Shown piece after piece: positions 1 to 9,068 of a DNA stretch of 64,000 nt (position 1 is the first letter of the stretch; each line of letters begins with the position of its first letter). A model generated the notes under the pieces. It made no database searches. It was not told the origin of the DNA and worked only from the letters and a program-made list of their open reading frames with translations. The translations under genes and the position numbers were made by a program. Source of the stretch: Sedimenticola thiotaurini (lineage in GTDB: Bacteria; Pseudomonadota; Gammaproteobacteria; Chromatiales; Chromatiaceae); the NCBI GenBank assembly GCA_007713595.1, contig VMRY01000009.1, positions 1 through 64,000 of the forward strand. Direction: 5' to 3'.

Positions 1-62
1 ATATCGCCAGCTTCTTCATCGGCCAGGATGAGCCTGAGGCTGTCGTCTCCGAACTTAAGTAA
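1..62 (+). CDS. 3' end of an unidentified protein (partial)
   Basis: The reading frame that is open from the window edge ends in TAA at 60-62 and gives a 19-residue C-terminus (IASFFIGQDEP..., ending SELK). It is followed at once by a strong terminator, which supports a real gene end. The amphipathic IASFF helix would fit the last helix of a small cytochrome c, but that is only a guess; too little is present to name the protein. Confidence 0.5.
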   Translation, partial: IASFFIGQDEPEAVVSELK

Positions 63-91
63 CATCATCCGGAGGCTTAACCCTCCAAACT

Positions 92-122
92 AAAGGCCGA
101 CTCGTTGAGTCGGCCTTTTTTT
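92..122 (+). terminator. Rho-independent terminator
   Basis: A perfect 9-bp stem, GGCCGACTC / GAGTCGGCC with a GTT loop, is extended by three A:T pairs and followed by seven T residues. It closes the partial gene at the window start and isolates it from the nor cluster. The 240 bp from here to norE hold no gene; a GGATT-AGC-AATCC palindrome at 316-328 lies just upstream of norE. Confidence 0.9.
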
Positions 123-363
123 GTCTGGGCATTGGTGTTTCTCGAAACCCTGAAAATCAGCTGCCGTGTCTCTCTTTTTCTGGCCTTCACGTCTTTACTT
201 GACTAAAATAGTTGGATAATTTACGTTGATTTAACATTCATCAATTCTTCAGCTGTTCCATTTCTGGTACCTTAACCGTCCAATATTATTAACCTGCTGA
301 TTTGTAAGATCTATTGGATTAGCAATCCGAAAAGGCAGCAGATTTTCCAATGGAATCAAACCG

Positions 364-957
364 ATGACACAAGCAGTGGAAGCCATCAAACTACACGATA
401 CTAACCGTTATCCACCAGGTGATCTGGCCATCTGGATTTTCATCCTCGCTGAATTATCAGTCTTTGCTGCCTTTTTTGGCGCTTACGCCTTTACCCGGAT
501 GAATAATGTAGCGCTGTTTAATGAGTTTCAGCACCATCTTGACCGGGAATCCGCCCTTATCAATACCCTGGCACTGATCACAAGCTCCTACTTTGTGGTT
601 CGTGCCGTGGCAGCTATTAAAGAGAATCATCACCAGCTCTGCTTCCGTTGGCTGATCGCTGCAATGGGAATGGGGGCGGTATTCCTGGTGGTCAAGGTAG
701 GCGAATATGCCCACCATTTCGGCCAGGGTATTAACCTAAGTACCAACACGTTCTATATGTTCTATCTCTCCCTAACAATATTCCATTTCATGCATGTCAT
801 TATGGGAATGGTGATACTCTCTGCGGTCGCTCTCAAGGCCAGAAGGGGGGGCTATAGCGCAGCCGAACATACAGGCGTTGAGACCGGGGCCTCTTATTGG
901 CATATGGTCGATCTGGTGTGGTTGATTCTTTTTCCGCTTGTCTACGTCATGCGCTAA
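364..957 (+). CDS. norE: NorE: cytochrome c oxidase subunit III-like NO reductase accessory protein
   Basis: This 197-aa integral membrane protein belongs to the heme-copper oxidase subunit III family. The N-terminal PPGDLAIWIFILAELSVF segment is typical of NorE, followed by about five hydrophobic helices ending at a VDLVWLILFPLVYVMR-type last helix. NorE is an accessory subunit that improves nitric oxide reductase activity or assembly; it is not catalytic. It heads a tight run norE-norF-norQ-polyferredoxin-norD, and norF begins 9 bp downstream. The catalytic norC and norB are not in this window, so the name rests on family plus context. No good ribosome-binding site precedes the ATG. An earlier in-frame start is not available. 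Confidence 0.85.
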   Translation: MTQAVEAIKLHDTNRYPPGDLAIWIFILAELSVFAAFFGAYAFTRMNNVALFNEFQHHLDRESALINTLALITSSYFVVRAVAAIKENHHQLCFRWLIAAMGMGAVFLVVKVGEYAHHFGQGINLSTNTFYMFYLSLTIFHFMHVIMGMVILSAVALKARRGGYSAAEHTGVETGASYWHMVDLVWLILFPLVYVMR

Positions 958-966
958 GGAGTTCTG

Positions 967-1242
967 ATGAGCAACAAACCATTTTTAGGTTTACGGCCCT
1001 GCACTTGGGTCTATATAACCCTGGTATCACTCACTTTTGTGACATTCTATATTGGCGAGAAAGAGATCGGCGGACTGTCTATTGCCCTCTTTGTACTTGG
1101 AATCGCCATGATTAAAGGGCATCTGGTAGGAGCCTATTTTATGGGGCTGGGCGGTCTGCGTGGTTTATGGCGCTGGCCAGTCTCCGTTTGGCTGATCGTA
1201 CCCGGTAGTTTAATTACAACTGCCTTCATTCTCTCTAGCTAA
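967..1242 (+). CDS. norF: NorF: small membrane subunit (COX4_pro-like)
   Basis: A 91-aa protein with three hydrophobic segments (about residues 12-28, 35-58 and 70-89), the usual size and topology of NorF / prokaryotic cytochrome oxidase subunit IV proteins. An AAGGAG ribosome-binding site overlaps the norE stop region and fixes the ATG. NorF works with NorE in nitric oxide reductase function in denitrifiers. The GHLVGAYFMGLGGLRG stretch resembles the conserved part of the family. The short spacing to norE and norQ indicates co-transcription. Confidence 0.82.
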   Translation: MSNKPFLGLRPCTWVYITLVSLTFVTFYIGEKEIGGLSIALFVLGIAMIKGHLVGAYFMGLGGLRGLWRWPVSVWLIVPGSLITTAFILSS

Positions 1243-1258
1243 CCACGGAATTTACCGC

Positions 1259-2077
1259 ATGACCAATGTGACCCAGACTGCCGAGCAGGCAGTGCAGAAT
1301 GAAGCCCCTTTTTATAAGCCACAAGGCAATGAGATCGAACTGTTCGAACACGCCTACAAACATCAATTACCGATGCTGATCAAGGGTCCAACCGGTTGCG
1401 GCAAGACCCGTTTCATCAACTACATGGCCGCACGCCTGGGACGCCCCGTCTACACGGTAGCCTGCCATGATGACCTCACCGCTGCCGATCTGGTTGGCCG
1501 GCACCTGATCGGGGATAGTGGAACCTACTGGAGCGACGGACCCTTGTCACGCGCAGTGAGGGAAGGAGCCATCTGTTATCTCGATGAGGTGGTAGAGGCA
1601 CGAAAAGACACCACGGTGGTACTGCACCCACTGACTGATGACAGACGCATTCTGCCGATCGAACGGACGGGTGAAATACTGCATGCACCGCCAGAATTCA
1701 TGCTGGTTGTATCCTACAATCCAGGCTACCAAAACCTACTCAAGGGAATGAAACCCAGTACCCGGCAACGCTTTGTTGCAGCTCGCTTTGATTTTCCCAA
1801 GGCGGAACTGGAGCAGGAAGTGATCATTGGCGAAACGGGCATTGATGAGATGATGGCCAAAAGATTGGTCAATCTGGCCAATTCACTACGGGCACTGAAA
1901 GATCATGATCTGGAAGAGGCGGCCTCTACCCGCCTGCTGGTCTACACGGCCACCCTGATACTGGGAGGCTATGATCCAGTAGAGGCCTGCCGTGCCGCCA
2001 TGGTGGAGCCGCTGACGGATGATGAAGAGACCACACGTGCACTCATGGAAGTAGTTGATATCGCATTCGGTCGCTGA
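1259..2077 (+). CDS. norQ: NorQ/CbbQ-type MoxR AAA+ ATPase
   Basis: A 272-aa AAA+ ATPase. Walker A GPTGCGKT is at residues 43-50 and a Walker B-like ICYLDEV near 103-109, with a later VVSYNPGYQ sensor region. This is the NirQ/NorQ/CbbQ type, which acts with a VWA-domain partner to remodel or activate a metalloenzyme, here nitric oxide reductase. The partner norD lies two genes downstream, which supports NorQ rather than the RuBisCO activase CbbQ. It probably acts in the cytoplasm. CbbQ is the alternative by sequence alone, but no cbbLS or cbbO is present. Confidence 0.88.
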   Translation: MTNVTQTAEQAVQNEAPFYKPQGNEIELFEHAYKHQLPMLIKGPTGCGKTRFINYMAARLGRPVYTVACHDDLTAADLVGRHLIGDSGTYWSDGPLSRAVREGAICYLDEVVEARKDTTVVLHPLTDDRRILPIERTGEILHAPPEFMLVVSYNPGYQNLLKGMKPSTRQRFVAARFDFPKAELEQEVIIGETGIDEMMAKRLVNLANSLRALKDHDLEEAASTRLLVYTATLILGGYDPVEACRAAMVEPLTDDEETTRALMEVVDIAFGR

Positions 2078-2083
2078 TCTGCC

Positions 2084-3100
2084 ATGAATCTTGCGAATCA
2101 AGCCACTAAGTTACAAAAAAAACGGTTCTGGTTTCAGGCCGGTTTTTTTATCCTGTTTGTGCTGGCCCCCCCACTGGATCTGTTTCGATTTGATCTGACC
2201 CAGAATCATTTCTTCTTTCTTGGCCAGCACTGGACGCTTGGGTTGGATGCCTTTATTGGTGGTGCGATCGGCCCCGGTGAGGCAGCCTTTAATCTGATTG
2301 TTCGTGGTTTTATCCCACTTGCATTGGTCGGTGGCGGCCTCATCTGGACCGCCTGGCGGTTTGGACGACTCTATTGCGGCTGGCTATGCCCCCACTTCTC
2401 TGTCGTTGAAATGATCAATAAGCTGATGACTCGTGCCAGTGGCAAGCCAAGCGTCTGGGAAAAAAATCCCCTGCCGGAGCTGCAGCCCAATGGCAGCATT
2501 CAGAAACCAGATCGACGCTTTTGGCCTGTCACAGCGTTGGCGGCCCTACTCTTCGCTTTTCTCTGGGCATTGTCACTGCTCACCTATCTACTACCACCAT
2601 TTGAGATATACCACAATCTGATTACCGCCTCACTGACCGGCAATCAGATGCGCTTTCTGGGCGTGGCGACACTGTTGCTGTTTATCGAGTTCATGTTTGC
2701 CCGGCATCTGTTCTGTCGCTTTGGTTGTGCCGTAGGCCTTTTTCAAAGCCTGGCCTGGATGGCAAATAACCGGGCGATGGTGGTCGGTTTTGAGCGCAAA
2801 CGCGCCAACCTCTGCTCAGATTGCAACAATGCCTGTGACAATGTCTGCCCTATGCGTCTGAAGCCTCGCTCAATTAAACGCAAGATGTTTACCTGTACCG
2901 AGTGCGCCCAGTGCATTTCGGCCTGCAACCAGGTTCAAGCACAGCAGAGTCGCCCTGGACTGCTGAAGTGGGTGGAACAGCTGGAAGCCATACCGGTAGT
3001 TACCGGCCGTGATAGCAACGCCAGAAGATCAACACAACCGACACCCCAAAGTAATCAAGCCGGCTCTCAGGACTGCAGCCAACCATCTGAAGAGGTCTGA
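2084..3100 (+). CDS. Membrane polyferredoxin (NapH/CcoG/NosR-like) in the nor cluster
   Basis: A 338-aa membrane iron-sulfur protein. There are about four transmembrane helices (near 15-35, 65-88, 143-168 and 183-203), two membrane-associated CxxxCP-type motifs (CGWLCP and CRFGC), and two C-terminal 4Fe-4S sites (CSDCNNACDNVCP and CTECAQCISAC). The layout is that of the NapH/CcoG/NosR polyferredoxin domain, which passes electrons across the membrane or aids metal-centre assembly. It sits 6 bp after norQ and 2 bp before norD, so it is probably part of the nitric oxide reductase maturation machinery. The exact role (electron supply or copper/iron handling) cannot be read from the sequence. The last 40 residues are low-complexity and polar. 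Confidence 0.75.
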   Translation: MNLANQATKLQKKRFWFQAGFFILFVLAPPLDLFRFDLTQNHFFFLGQHWTLGLDAFIGGAIGPGEAAFNLIVRGFIPLALVGGGLIWTAWRFGRLYCGWLCPHFSVVEMINKLMTRASGKPSVWEKNPLPELQPNGSIQKPDRRFWPVTALAALLFAFLWALSLLTYLLPPFEIYHNLITASLTGNQMRFLGVATLLLFIEFMFARHLFCRFGCAVGLFQSLAWMANNRAMVVGFERKRANLCSDCNNACDNVCPMRLKPRSIKRKMFTCTECAQCISACNQVQAQQSRPGLLKWVEQLEAIPVVTGRDSNARRSTQPTPQSNQAGSQDCSQPSEEV

Positions 3101-3102
3101 GC

Positions 3103-4938
3103 GTGGAAGAGAAGGTTGGAGAAATCTGGCATCGAATGATCACCCGGATGGCTGAGACCCGCTATCCTGATGCGGCCGTTCATCTGGAAGAGATCGAACT
3201 CACCATGGGCATTATGTTTCGCGCACTGGGTGGTGATGGCGGGCTTGAAGTCGCCGCAGCCAATGCCACCGAGCATGGGGCCCGTCGCGGCCTGTTACAG
3301 CGTATTGCCGGAAACAACAAGCGTATTGAATTAGCCTGGCGTGATGACCAGTCGCTTCGATTACCGGCCACAATCGACTACTTTCCTGAGCAACAGCTTA
3401 ATCACTATCTCTACACCTGGCTAGCAGCACTTGCCGTTGGCGATCACCAGGAAGAAGAGGCGTGGCTAAATAAAAATCAGCGGCTCACAGTGAAAACACT
3501 GCAAGCTTACCCGGGAATTGCCAAGCGCTATGAGTCACTGGTAGCCGCACACATTGCCGAACGCATGCCTATAGAGAAACTCCCAGCCGCTGAAGCGGCA
3601 CAGGAACAGGCAATCCGCCAGGCTCTGCTGCAACCCGGCAGCGTAGAAAAACTGCCAGCCGCCAAGCGTCCGCCTCAACCGGTGCCCCTCTGGTTACATC
3701 CCTTCCCACCCATATCTGCGCCCTCAACTGGCAGCTCAGGAGATGAACAGGGTGAGCGCGGAGAGGGCGAGACAAAAGAGATAGAAGACATGCAGCGCCA
3801 CAAGTCTGAGCGCGCAAAAAAACCGGAAAAAGAAGATCAGGGTCTGATAACCATCCGCATGGAGAATATCTTTACCTGGGGAGAGTTTGCCAACCTGGAT
3901 CGTGGCTCAGAAGAGAATGAAGACCTGGACAGCGCAGCCGATGCACTCAAGGATATGGACAACCTCAGCGTTAGCCGGGACGCCAAGGCCTCAGCTGGAA
4001 AGTTGCGTTTTGATCTGGACCTGCCCTCCGAGGCAAATGATGACTTGGTACTCAATGAAGGCATACTCTTACCGGAGTGGGACTTCAAGAAACAGAAGCT
4101 AATCCCAGATCACTGCCGTATACAACCGATGCTAGCAGCCGATGCCGTCCCGCGGGAACTCCCTGACTCACTGCGGAAGACAGCACGAAAACTACGGGCA
4201 CAATTCCAACACCTCATGCCCGCACGCATCTGGCATCGCTCTCAACAGGACGGCTGTGAAATCGACCTGGATGCCTATCTGCGATACGCCACTGACCGAG
4301 CCGCAGGCCACACATCAGCCAGCGACGGGCTGTATAAAGACCTTCGGGTAGGTGCCAGAGACCTGGCCTGTCTGCTACTGGCGGATCTATCCCTTTCAAC
4401 CGATACCTGGGTCAATAACCACGCACGCGTTATCGACGTGATTCGGGACTCTCTCTATCTGTTTGCTGAAAGCCTTGCTGCAACGGGTGATCAGTTTGCC
4501 ATGTATGGGTTCTCTTCCCGCAAACGTGATCCGGTTCGTGTCCATCAGCTCAAGACATTTGATGAACATTACACCGGTGCCATCAGAGGACGCATTGAAG
4601 CCATCAAACCGGGTTATTACACGCGCATGGGTGCAGCTATCAGATACAGTAGCGGTATCCTGAAAGATCAGCCCGCAGGGCGTAGATTACTTTTAATACT
4701 GACCGACGGAAAACCCAATGACCTGGATAAGTACGAAGGCCGCTACGGTATAGAAGATACCCGACGCGCCATCCATGAGGCACGTCAACTGGGGTTACAG
4801 CCGTTCTGTGTCACCATCGATGCACAGGCCAACGACTACCTACCACATCTATTTGGAACAGGCAGTTACGTCGTCATCCACAAGCCGTCACAACTGCCCC
4901 ACGAGTTGCCTCTTCTGTATGCGAAACTGACCGGATAA
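3103..4938 (+). CDS. norD: NorD: VWA-domain nitric oxide reductase activation protein
   Basis: A 611-aa cytoplasmic protein starting at GTG just after the polyferredoxin stop. The C-terminal 200 residues form a von Willebrand A domain with a MIDAS signature (LLADLSLSTDTW) and a later LILTDGKPND. A long charged linker, rich in Lys, Glu and Asp, occupies about residues 200-330. NorD/CbbO-type proteins work with NorQ AAA+ ATPases to insert or activate the iron centre of the target enzyme. This is the last gene of the nor run; a gap of almost 400 bp follows. The length matches NorD proteins. Confidence 0.87.
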   Translation: MEEKVGEIWHRMITRMAETRYPDAAVHLEEIELTMGIMFRALGGDGGLEVAAANATEHGARRGLLQRIAGNNKRIELAWRDDQSLRLPATIDYFPEQQLNHYLYTWLAALAVGDHQEEEAWLNKNQRLTVKTLQAYPGIAKRYESLVAAHIAERMPIEKLPAAEAAQEQAIRQALLQPGSVEKLPAAKRPPQPVPLWLHPFPPISAPSTGSSGDEQGERGEGETKEIEDMQRHKSERAKKPEKEDQGLITIRMENIFTWGEFANLDRGSEENEDLDSAADALKDMDNLSVSRDAKASAGKLRFDLDLPSEANDDLVLNEGILLPEWDFKKQKLIPDHCRIQPMLAADAVPRELPDSLRKTARKLRAQFQHLMPARIWHRSQQDGCEIDLDAYLRYATDRAAGHTSASDGLYKDLRVGARDLACLLLADLSLSTDTWVNNHARVIDVIRDSLYLFAESLAATGDQFAMYGFSSRKRDPVRVHQLKTFDEHYTGAIRGRIEAIKPGYYTRMGAAIRYSSGILKDQPAGRRLLLILTDGKPNDLDKYEGRYGIEDTRRAIHEARQLGLQPFCVTIDAQANDYLPHLFGTGSYVVIHKPSQLPHELPLLYAKLTG

Positions 4939-5332
4939 GAAACAGGATCGATTATACAAAAAGTCCATTTAATTTTCTGATTGATGCACAGTAAATTTGA
5001 ATAGTCTATAAAGCCCTAGACGCCCGTCACCATAATCTTAAGAAATTACAATTGATTAGGATATTTCTCAGCAATTCACTCAAGCATATTTCCTGGTAAA
5101 AACGTGAGTAGTGGAAAACCTTTAGTTGCTTTGCAATAATCCCTGATATCCCGTACCATCATTGTGAATAATAAAGATAAATTCCATATTGGGAGAGGTA
5201 GCACAAGCGGGGAATTCAAGGTTAACAGGGTTCTACGAATAGCTTAAACCGAACAAGTTTTTTGCCTCGGCCCGAACCAATCCCTCTTGTTACATCCCCT
5301 CTAAACCCATGGATACATATTGAGGCTAGTGT
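4939..5332. other. Intergenic region, no gene seen
   Basis: This 394-bp AT-rich stretch separates norD from the tetraheme cytochrome gene. I see no convincing open frame, no clean Rho-independent terminator and no full FNR box. A TTGAT-TAGG-ATATT string at 5052-5065 matches only the left FNR half. It presumably holds the promoter of the napC-like gene. Confidence 0.5.
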
Positions 5333-5905
5333 ATGGCAAGCAGTTCCACGGGGGGGAACACCTCACGGAAAAAATTCGTCCTCATTCTTGTGCTTGTATT
5401 CTCGGCAGGCGTACTCTTTACCGGTCTATTTAACTTCGGTCTCTCTGCAACCAATGAGATGGAGTTCTGTACCTCCTGCCACTCCATGAAAGTCAATCTG
5501 GAGGAGTATAAGGAGACAGTACACTACCAGAACACTTCGGGTGTTCGGGCTACCTGCTCTGATTGTCACGTACCCAAAGCATTTGGCCCTAAAATGGTTG
5601 CCAAGGTACTCGCGTATAAAGATGTGCTCCATGAAATTCTTGGCACAATCGATACCAAAGAGAAGTATGAAGCTCACCGCTGGGATATGGCCAGCCGCGT
5701 CTGGGCGAAAATGAAGGCTACCAATTCCCGTGAGTGCCGAAGCTGCCACGACTTTGATCAGATGGACTTGAGCTCACAGACACGAATGGCCAGGAAGCGC
5801 CATTCCAAAGCGGTCGATGAGGATGCAACTTGTATTGACTGCCATAAAGGCATTGCACACACAGAGCCTGACGAACCCGAAGAAGCCGAAGAGAATAAGG
5901 GTTGA
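5333..5905 (+). CDS. NapC/NirT-family tetraheme c-type cytochrome
   Basis: A 190-aa membrane-anchored cytochrome. One N-terminal hydrophobic helix (about residues 14-36) acts as uncleaved anchor. Four heme-binding CxxCH motifs follow (CTSCH, CSDCH, CRSCH, CIDCH), the standard NapC/NirT number, with SCHSM after the first. Such proteins oxidise membrane quinol and pass electrons to periplasmic reductases. The partner is not obvious here: no nap or nir gene is adjacent; nor genes lie upstream and fcc genes downstream. The start is supported by GAGG seven bases before the ATG. The C-terminus is very acidic. Confidence 0.85.
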   Translation: MASSSTGGNTSRKKFVLILVLVFSAGVLFTGLFNFGLSATNEMEFCTSCHSMKVNLEEYKETVHYQNTSGVRATCSDCHVPKAFGPKMVAKVLAYKDVLHEILGTIDTKEKYEAHRWDMASRVWAKMKATNSRECRSCHDFDQMDLSSQTRMARKRHSKAVDEDATCIDCHKGIAHTEPDEPEEAEENKG

Positions 5906-5942
5906 ACCATTCACGGTATAACGAGATAAGTGGTAGAGATCA

Positions 5943-6884
5943 ATGAAGCATAACTGGATCTTCGCCTTACTGTTTAGCCTAATCGTTTCTCAATCTGCTT
6001 TCGCAGGAGATAGCGCAAAAGAGGCTGAATACCGATTGGCAGCCAGTATCGGCGATACCGATACAGTAACCCGACTGCTGGATGAGGGGGTCGATGTCAA
6101 TACAGGTAATCAGTTCGGTGTAACTGCCCTGATGATGGCGATCCAAAATAATAATATTGAAACAACAGCATTACTGCTCACGCGAGGTGCTGATGTTAAC
6201 GCTAAAGCGGTGGCTGGGTGTACCGCCCTGACCTTTGCGGCTGAGAATGGGCACTCTGCCCTGACGGCCATGCTGCTTGAACGAGGCGCAGACATTAATG
6301 CGCGGACAAGAGCCGGCTGGGATTCGCTCATCATTGCCGCCCGCTACGGGTTGACCGACATGGTTGAGCAGCTACTGTATAAAGGAGCAAATCCAAACCA
6401 GGGTGACAAAGACGGTAAGACCGCCTTGATACATACCGCTGAAAAGGGGCATTTTGAAACAACCGCCCTGCTGATTGATCGCGGTGCTGATATTGAAGCA
6501 CGCGATAATCATGGTACAACGGCTCTGATCATGGCGGCCGACAAGGGAAATCTGCGTGTAATGGATGTGTTGCTGACACGAGGCGCCAATCCAAACGCAC
6601 ATGACTCTGATGGTGCAACGCCACTTATATGGGCAGTTGGGCAAGGTCACCTACAAGCCGTGGAGTTGTTGCTCCGGCGTAAGGCAGATGTCAATATGGC
6701 AGACAATGACGGTGTAACCGCTTTGATGGAAGCAGCAACCACACGTAATGAACAATTAGTGAAATTGCTATTGATTAATGGCGCCGATATCAATAAAAAA
6801 GATCATAGCGGCCGCACAGCAGCAGATATTGCAAAAAAGAAAAGAAATAAAAAAGTTATCACTCTCCTTAACGGGGAGTCTTAA
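5943..6884 (+). CDS. Secreted ankyrin-repeat protein
   Basis: A 313-aa protein with a signal peptide (about residues 1-21, ending SAFA) followed by eight to nine ankyrin repeats of 33 residues with the usual G-T-A-L-x-x-A and LLxxGADxN signatures. The repeats fill the entire mature protein. It is presumably a periplasmic protein-binding scaffold. It lies 38 bp after the tetraheme cytochrome gene and before fccAB. Periplasmic ankyrin proteins are known beside catalase and cytochrome genes in proteobacteria, so a chaperone-like or anchoring role for periplasmic redox proteins is possible but unproven. Confidence 0.85.
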   Translation: MKHNWIFALLFSLIVSQSAFAGDSAKEAEYRLAASIGDTDTVTRLLDEGVDVNTGNQFGVTALMMAIQNNNIETTALLLTRGADVNAKAVAGCTALTFAAENGHSALTAMLLERGADINARTRAGWDSLIIAARYGLTDMVEQLLYKGANPNQGDKDGKTALIHTAEKGHFETTALLIDRGADIEARDNHGTTALIMAADKGNLRVMDVLLTRGANPNAHDSDGATPLIWAVGQGHLQAVELLLRRKADVNMADNDGVTALMEAATTRNEQLVKLLLINGADINKKDHSGRTAADIAKKKRNKKVITLLNGES

Positions 6885-6965
6885 AGCAAAATCTGCCAAA
6901 AGAAATTGTACCTGAAATTATGGTACATCCAGGCATGAGAACCAAATATTCATGTCAATAAAGTG

Positions 6966-7034
6966 ATGCATGACACTGCAGCTGTTCTGCAGTTCATGCA
7001 TTGTAAAAAAAGAGAGCTACTACTCCCTCTTTTT
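6966..7034 (+). promoter_or_regulatory. Structured leader upstream of fccA (two hairpins)
   Basis: A long inverted repeat at 6966-7001 can pair TGCATGA and ACTGCAG with CTGCAGT and TCATGCA around a CTGTT loop, with one bulged C. A second stem follows at 7007-7034 (AAAAAGAG / CTCTTTTT). No run of T follows the first stem on the plus strand, so it is not a canonical terminator. It may end the ankyrin transcript or act as a stabilising 5' leader of the fcc mRNA. Confidence 0.45.
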
Positions 7035-7066
7035 AACAAAAAAGCCTGAAAACCAAAGGAGGTATC

Positions 7067-7690
7067 ATGGCGTATAAAACCTTAACGAAGGCCGCATTGT
7101 TTGCTGGATTAACGGTGGGTGCCGTTTTTTCAGCGTTTGCAGCCGATGATAAGCCAAAAATGATGATGGGCGCTGACGCATCTATGCTAGCCAATACCTG
7201 TGCCGGTTGTCATGGCACAGGCGGTAATAGCATGGGACCTGCAGCACCCTCTATCGCTGGCCTCTCTCCTACTTATTTCAATGAGACCATGGCCGGATTC
7301 GCCAGCGGCGAAATCCCCTCAACCATCATGGGTCGTATCGCCAAGGGCTACACCGAGGACGAGATCAAAGCGATTTCCAACTTCTACAGTGGCAAAAAGT
7401 TCATGAAGGCAAAACAGGACTTTGATCCTGCCTTAGCGGACAAAGGTGCCAAGCTGCATGACAAGTACTGCGAAAAATGTCATGCCGACGGCGGTCAATC
7501 AGCCGAAGATGATGCCGGCGTACTGGCTGGACAGTGGACCCCTTATGTCAACTGGACACTGGCGGACTACAAAGCAGGGGATCGCGAAGCCACCAAGAAA
7601 ATGAAGAAAAAGCTCGAGCAGATGTTAGAAAAAGAAGGCAGCGCTGGTGTTAGTGCACTGCTCAATTTCTACGCAAGCCAGCAGAAATAA
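7067..7690 (+). CDS. fccA: FccA: diheme cytochrome c subunit of sulfide dehydrogenase
   Basis: A 207-aa periplasmic diheme cytochrome c. There is a signal peptide of about 25 residues (…AVFSAFA) and two heme sites, CAGCH at 45-49 and CEKCH at 135-139, each with a distal Met candidate. It belongs to the cytochrome c4/FccA family. It is 18 bp upstream of fccB, and the pair forms flavocytochrome c, which oxidises sulfide to sulfur or polysulfide and delivers electrons to soluble cytochromes. An excellent AAAGGAGG site fixes the start and suggests high expression. By sequence alone it could be called cytochrome c4; the neighbour settles the name. Confidence 0.88.
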   Translation: MAYKTLTKAALFAGLTVGAVFSAFAADDKPKMMMGADASMLANTCAGCHGTGGNSMGPAAPSIAGLSPTYFNETMAGFASGEIPSTIMGRIAKGYTEDEIKAISNFYSGKKFMKAKQDFDPALADKGAKLHDKYCEKCHADGGQSAEDDAGVLAGQWTPYVNWTLADYKAGDREATKKMKKKLEQMLEKEGSAGVSALLNFYASQQK

Positions 7691-7708
7691 GGCAGGGGAC
7701 TATAGAAT

Positions 7709-8998
7709 ATGAAGATTACACGTCGAGGATTTATTCAAACGGCCGGTGCTGCCACTGCAGCCGGCATGATCGGTGTACCCTATATCGCACTGGGTGCCTC
7801 CAAAAAAGTGGTCGTTGTGGGTGGTGGTACGGCCGGTGCTACGGCTGCGAAATATATCCGCATGGCTGATCCCACAACGGATGTAACACTGATTGAAGCG
7901 AACAGCAATTACTACACCTGTTATATGAGTAACGAGGTATTAGGCGGCGAACGCTCCATCGATTCCATCAAATTTGGTTATACCGGACTGGGGAAACATG
8001 GCGTTAAAGTCGTTCAGGATAAAGTAACTGAAATAGATGCCAAAGCGAGGGTTGTCAAAACGGCCGGCGGCGGCTCTTACAACTATGATCGCTGCGTCGT
8101 TGCACCAGGTATCGATTTCCGTTGGGATAAGATCGAGGGATACGACGCTACCGTCGCAGAGAAGATCCCACACGCCTGGAAGGCGGGTCCTCAAACCGTT
8201 ATGCTACGCAAGCAACTGGAAGCAATGAAAGATGGTGGTACTGTAGTTATTGCTGCGCCACCGAATCCTTTCCGCTGTCCACCAGGACCCTACGAGCGTG
8301 CCAGTCAGATCGCCATGTACCTGAAAGAGCACAAGCCGAAATCAAAGGTAATGATCTTTGATCCAAAGCCGAAATTCTCCAAACAGGGCCTGTTCACCGG
8401 TGCCTGGAAGAAGATGTACGGCTACCAGAGCGACAACGCCATGATTGAGTGGCACGGTCAGCAGGAAGAGGCTGGTGTTGTGAAGGTGAACGCCGCCAAC
8501 AACTCTATCGTAACGGCCTTTGGTGATGAGATCAAAGCAGATGTTCTCAATGTCATCCCTCCACAAAAGGCAGGAGCTATCGCTTTTGCAGCAGGACTGA
8601 CCAACGACAGCGGCTGGTGTCCAGTTGACCTGGGTACTTTTGAATCAGCGATTCATCCCAACATCCACGTCATCGGTGATGCAAGCATCGCCACCGGCAT
8701 GCCTAAATCAGGTTACTCAGGTAACTCACAGGCCAAGGTCGTTGCAGCCGCAATCGTAGCCATGATGAATGGCCACGAGCCAGGCACACCTTCTTACGTC
8801 AACACCTGTTACTCCATTGCCGGTAAAGATTACGGCTTCTCGGTAGCGGCTGTTTACCGACTGGCAGAGGATCGTTCCAAGATCACTTCTGTCTCGGGAG
8901 GCCTGACACCTGGCGATTCCAGCCCTGAGGTCTTCAAACGAGAAGTGCTTTACGCCCACAGCTGGTTCAAAAATATCACTCACGATATCTTTGGTTGA
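7709..8998 (+). CDS. fccB: FccB: flavoprotein subunit of flavocytochrome c sulfide dehydrogenase
   Basis: A 429-aa Tat-exported flavoprotein. The twin-arginine signal is at residues 5-6 (RRGF), with a [18 protein letters not shown]-binding motif after it. Cys71 (in YYTCYMSN) corresponds to the cysteine that binds FAD covalently. Cys190 (in NPFRCPPGP) and Cys367 (in VNTCYS) match the redox-active cysteine pair. The spacing agrees with Allochromatium FccB once a leader of about 29 residues is removed. It oxidises sulfide in the periplasm and passes electrons to FccA. The pair is one operon, ended by the hairpin at 9022-9047. Confidence 0.95.
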   Translation: MKITRRGFIQTAGAATAAGMIGVPYIALGASKKVVVVGGGTAGATAAKYIRMADPTTDVTLIEANSNYYTCYMSNEVLGGERSIDSIKFGYTGLGKHGVKVVQDKVTEIDAKARVVKTAGGGSYNYDRCVVAPGIDFRWDKIEGYDATVAEKIPHAWKAGPQTVMLRKQLEAMKDGGTVVIAAPPNPFRCPPGPYERASQIAMYLKEHKPKSKVMIFDPKPKFSKQGLFTGAWKKMYGYQSDNAMIEWHGQQEEAGVVKVNAANNSIVTAFGDEIKADVLNVIPPQKAGAIAFAAGLTNDSGWCPVDLGTFESAIHPNIHVIGDASIATGMPKSGYSGNSQAKVVAAAIVAMMNGHEPGTPSYVNTCYSIAGKDYGFSVAAVYRLAEDRSKITSVSGGLTPGDSSPEVFKREVLYAHSWFKNITHDIFG

Positions 8999-9021
8999 TA
9001 ATCCCATTGTGGAAAAACAAA

Positions 9022-9047
9022 ACGGGGCCTAATGGCCCCGTTTTTTT
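9022..9047 (+). terminator. Bidirectional Rho-independent terminator after fccB
   Basis: ACGGGGCC / GGCCCCGT form a perfect 8-bp stem with a TAAT loop, followed by seven T. On the opposite strand the stem is followed by TTTTGTTTTT, so it can also end the convergent cytochrome gene. Confidence 0.93.
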
Positions 9048-9068
9048 ATACCGGTAATGCTCGCTGAA

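Noticed and set aside
226-244. TTGAT…ATCAA pair upstream of norE as an FNR/DNR box
   Set aside because: The halves are nine bases apart; the FNR site needs four.
5052-5065. TTGAT-TAGG-ATATT before the tetraheme cytochrome as an FNR box
   Set aside because: The right half matches only two of five bases.
5262-5489. Plus-strand frame overlapping the tetraheme cytochrome start
   Set aside because: Different frame from the CxxCH-bearing gene, no family features; a shadow frame.
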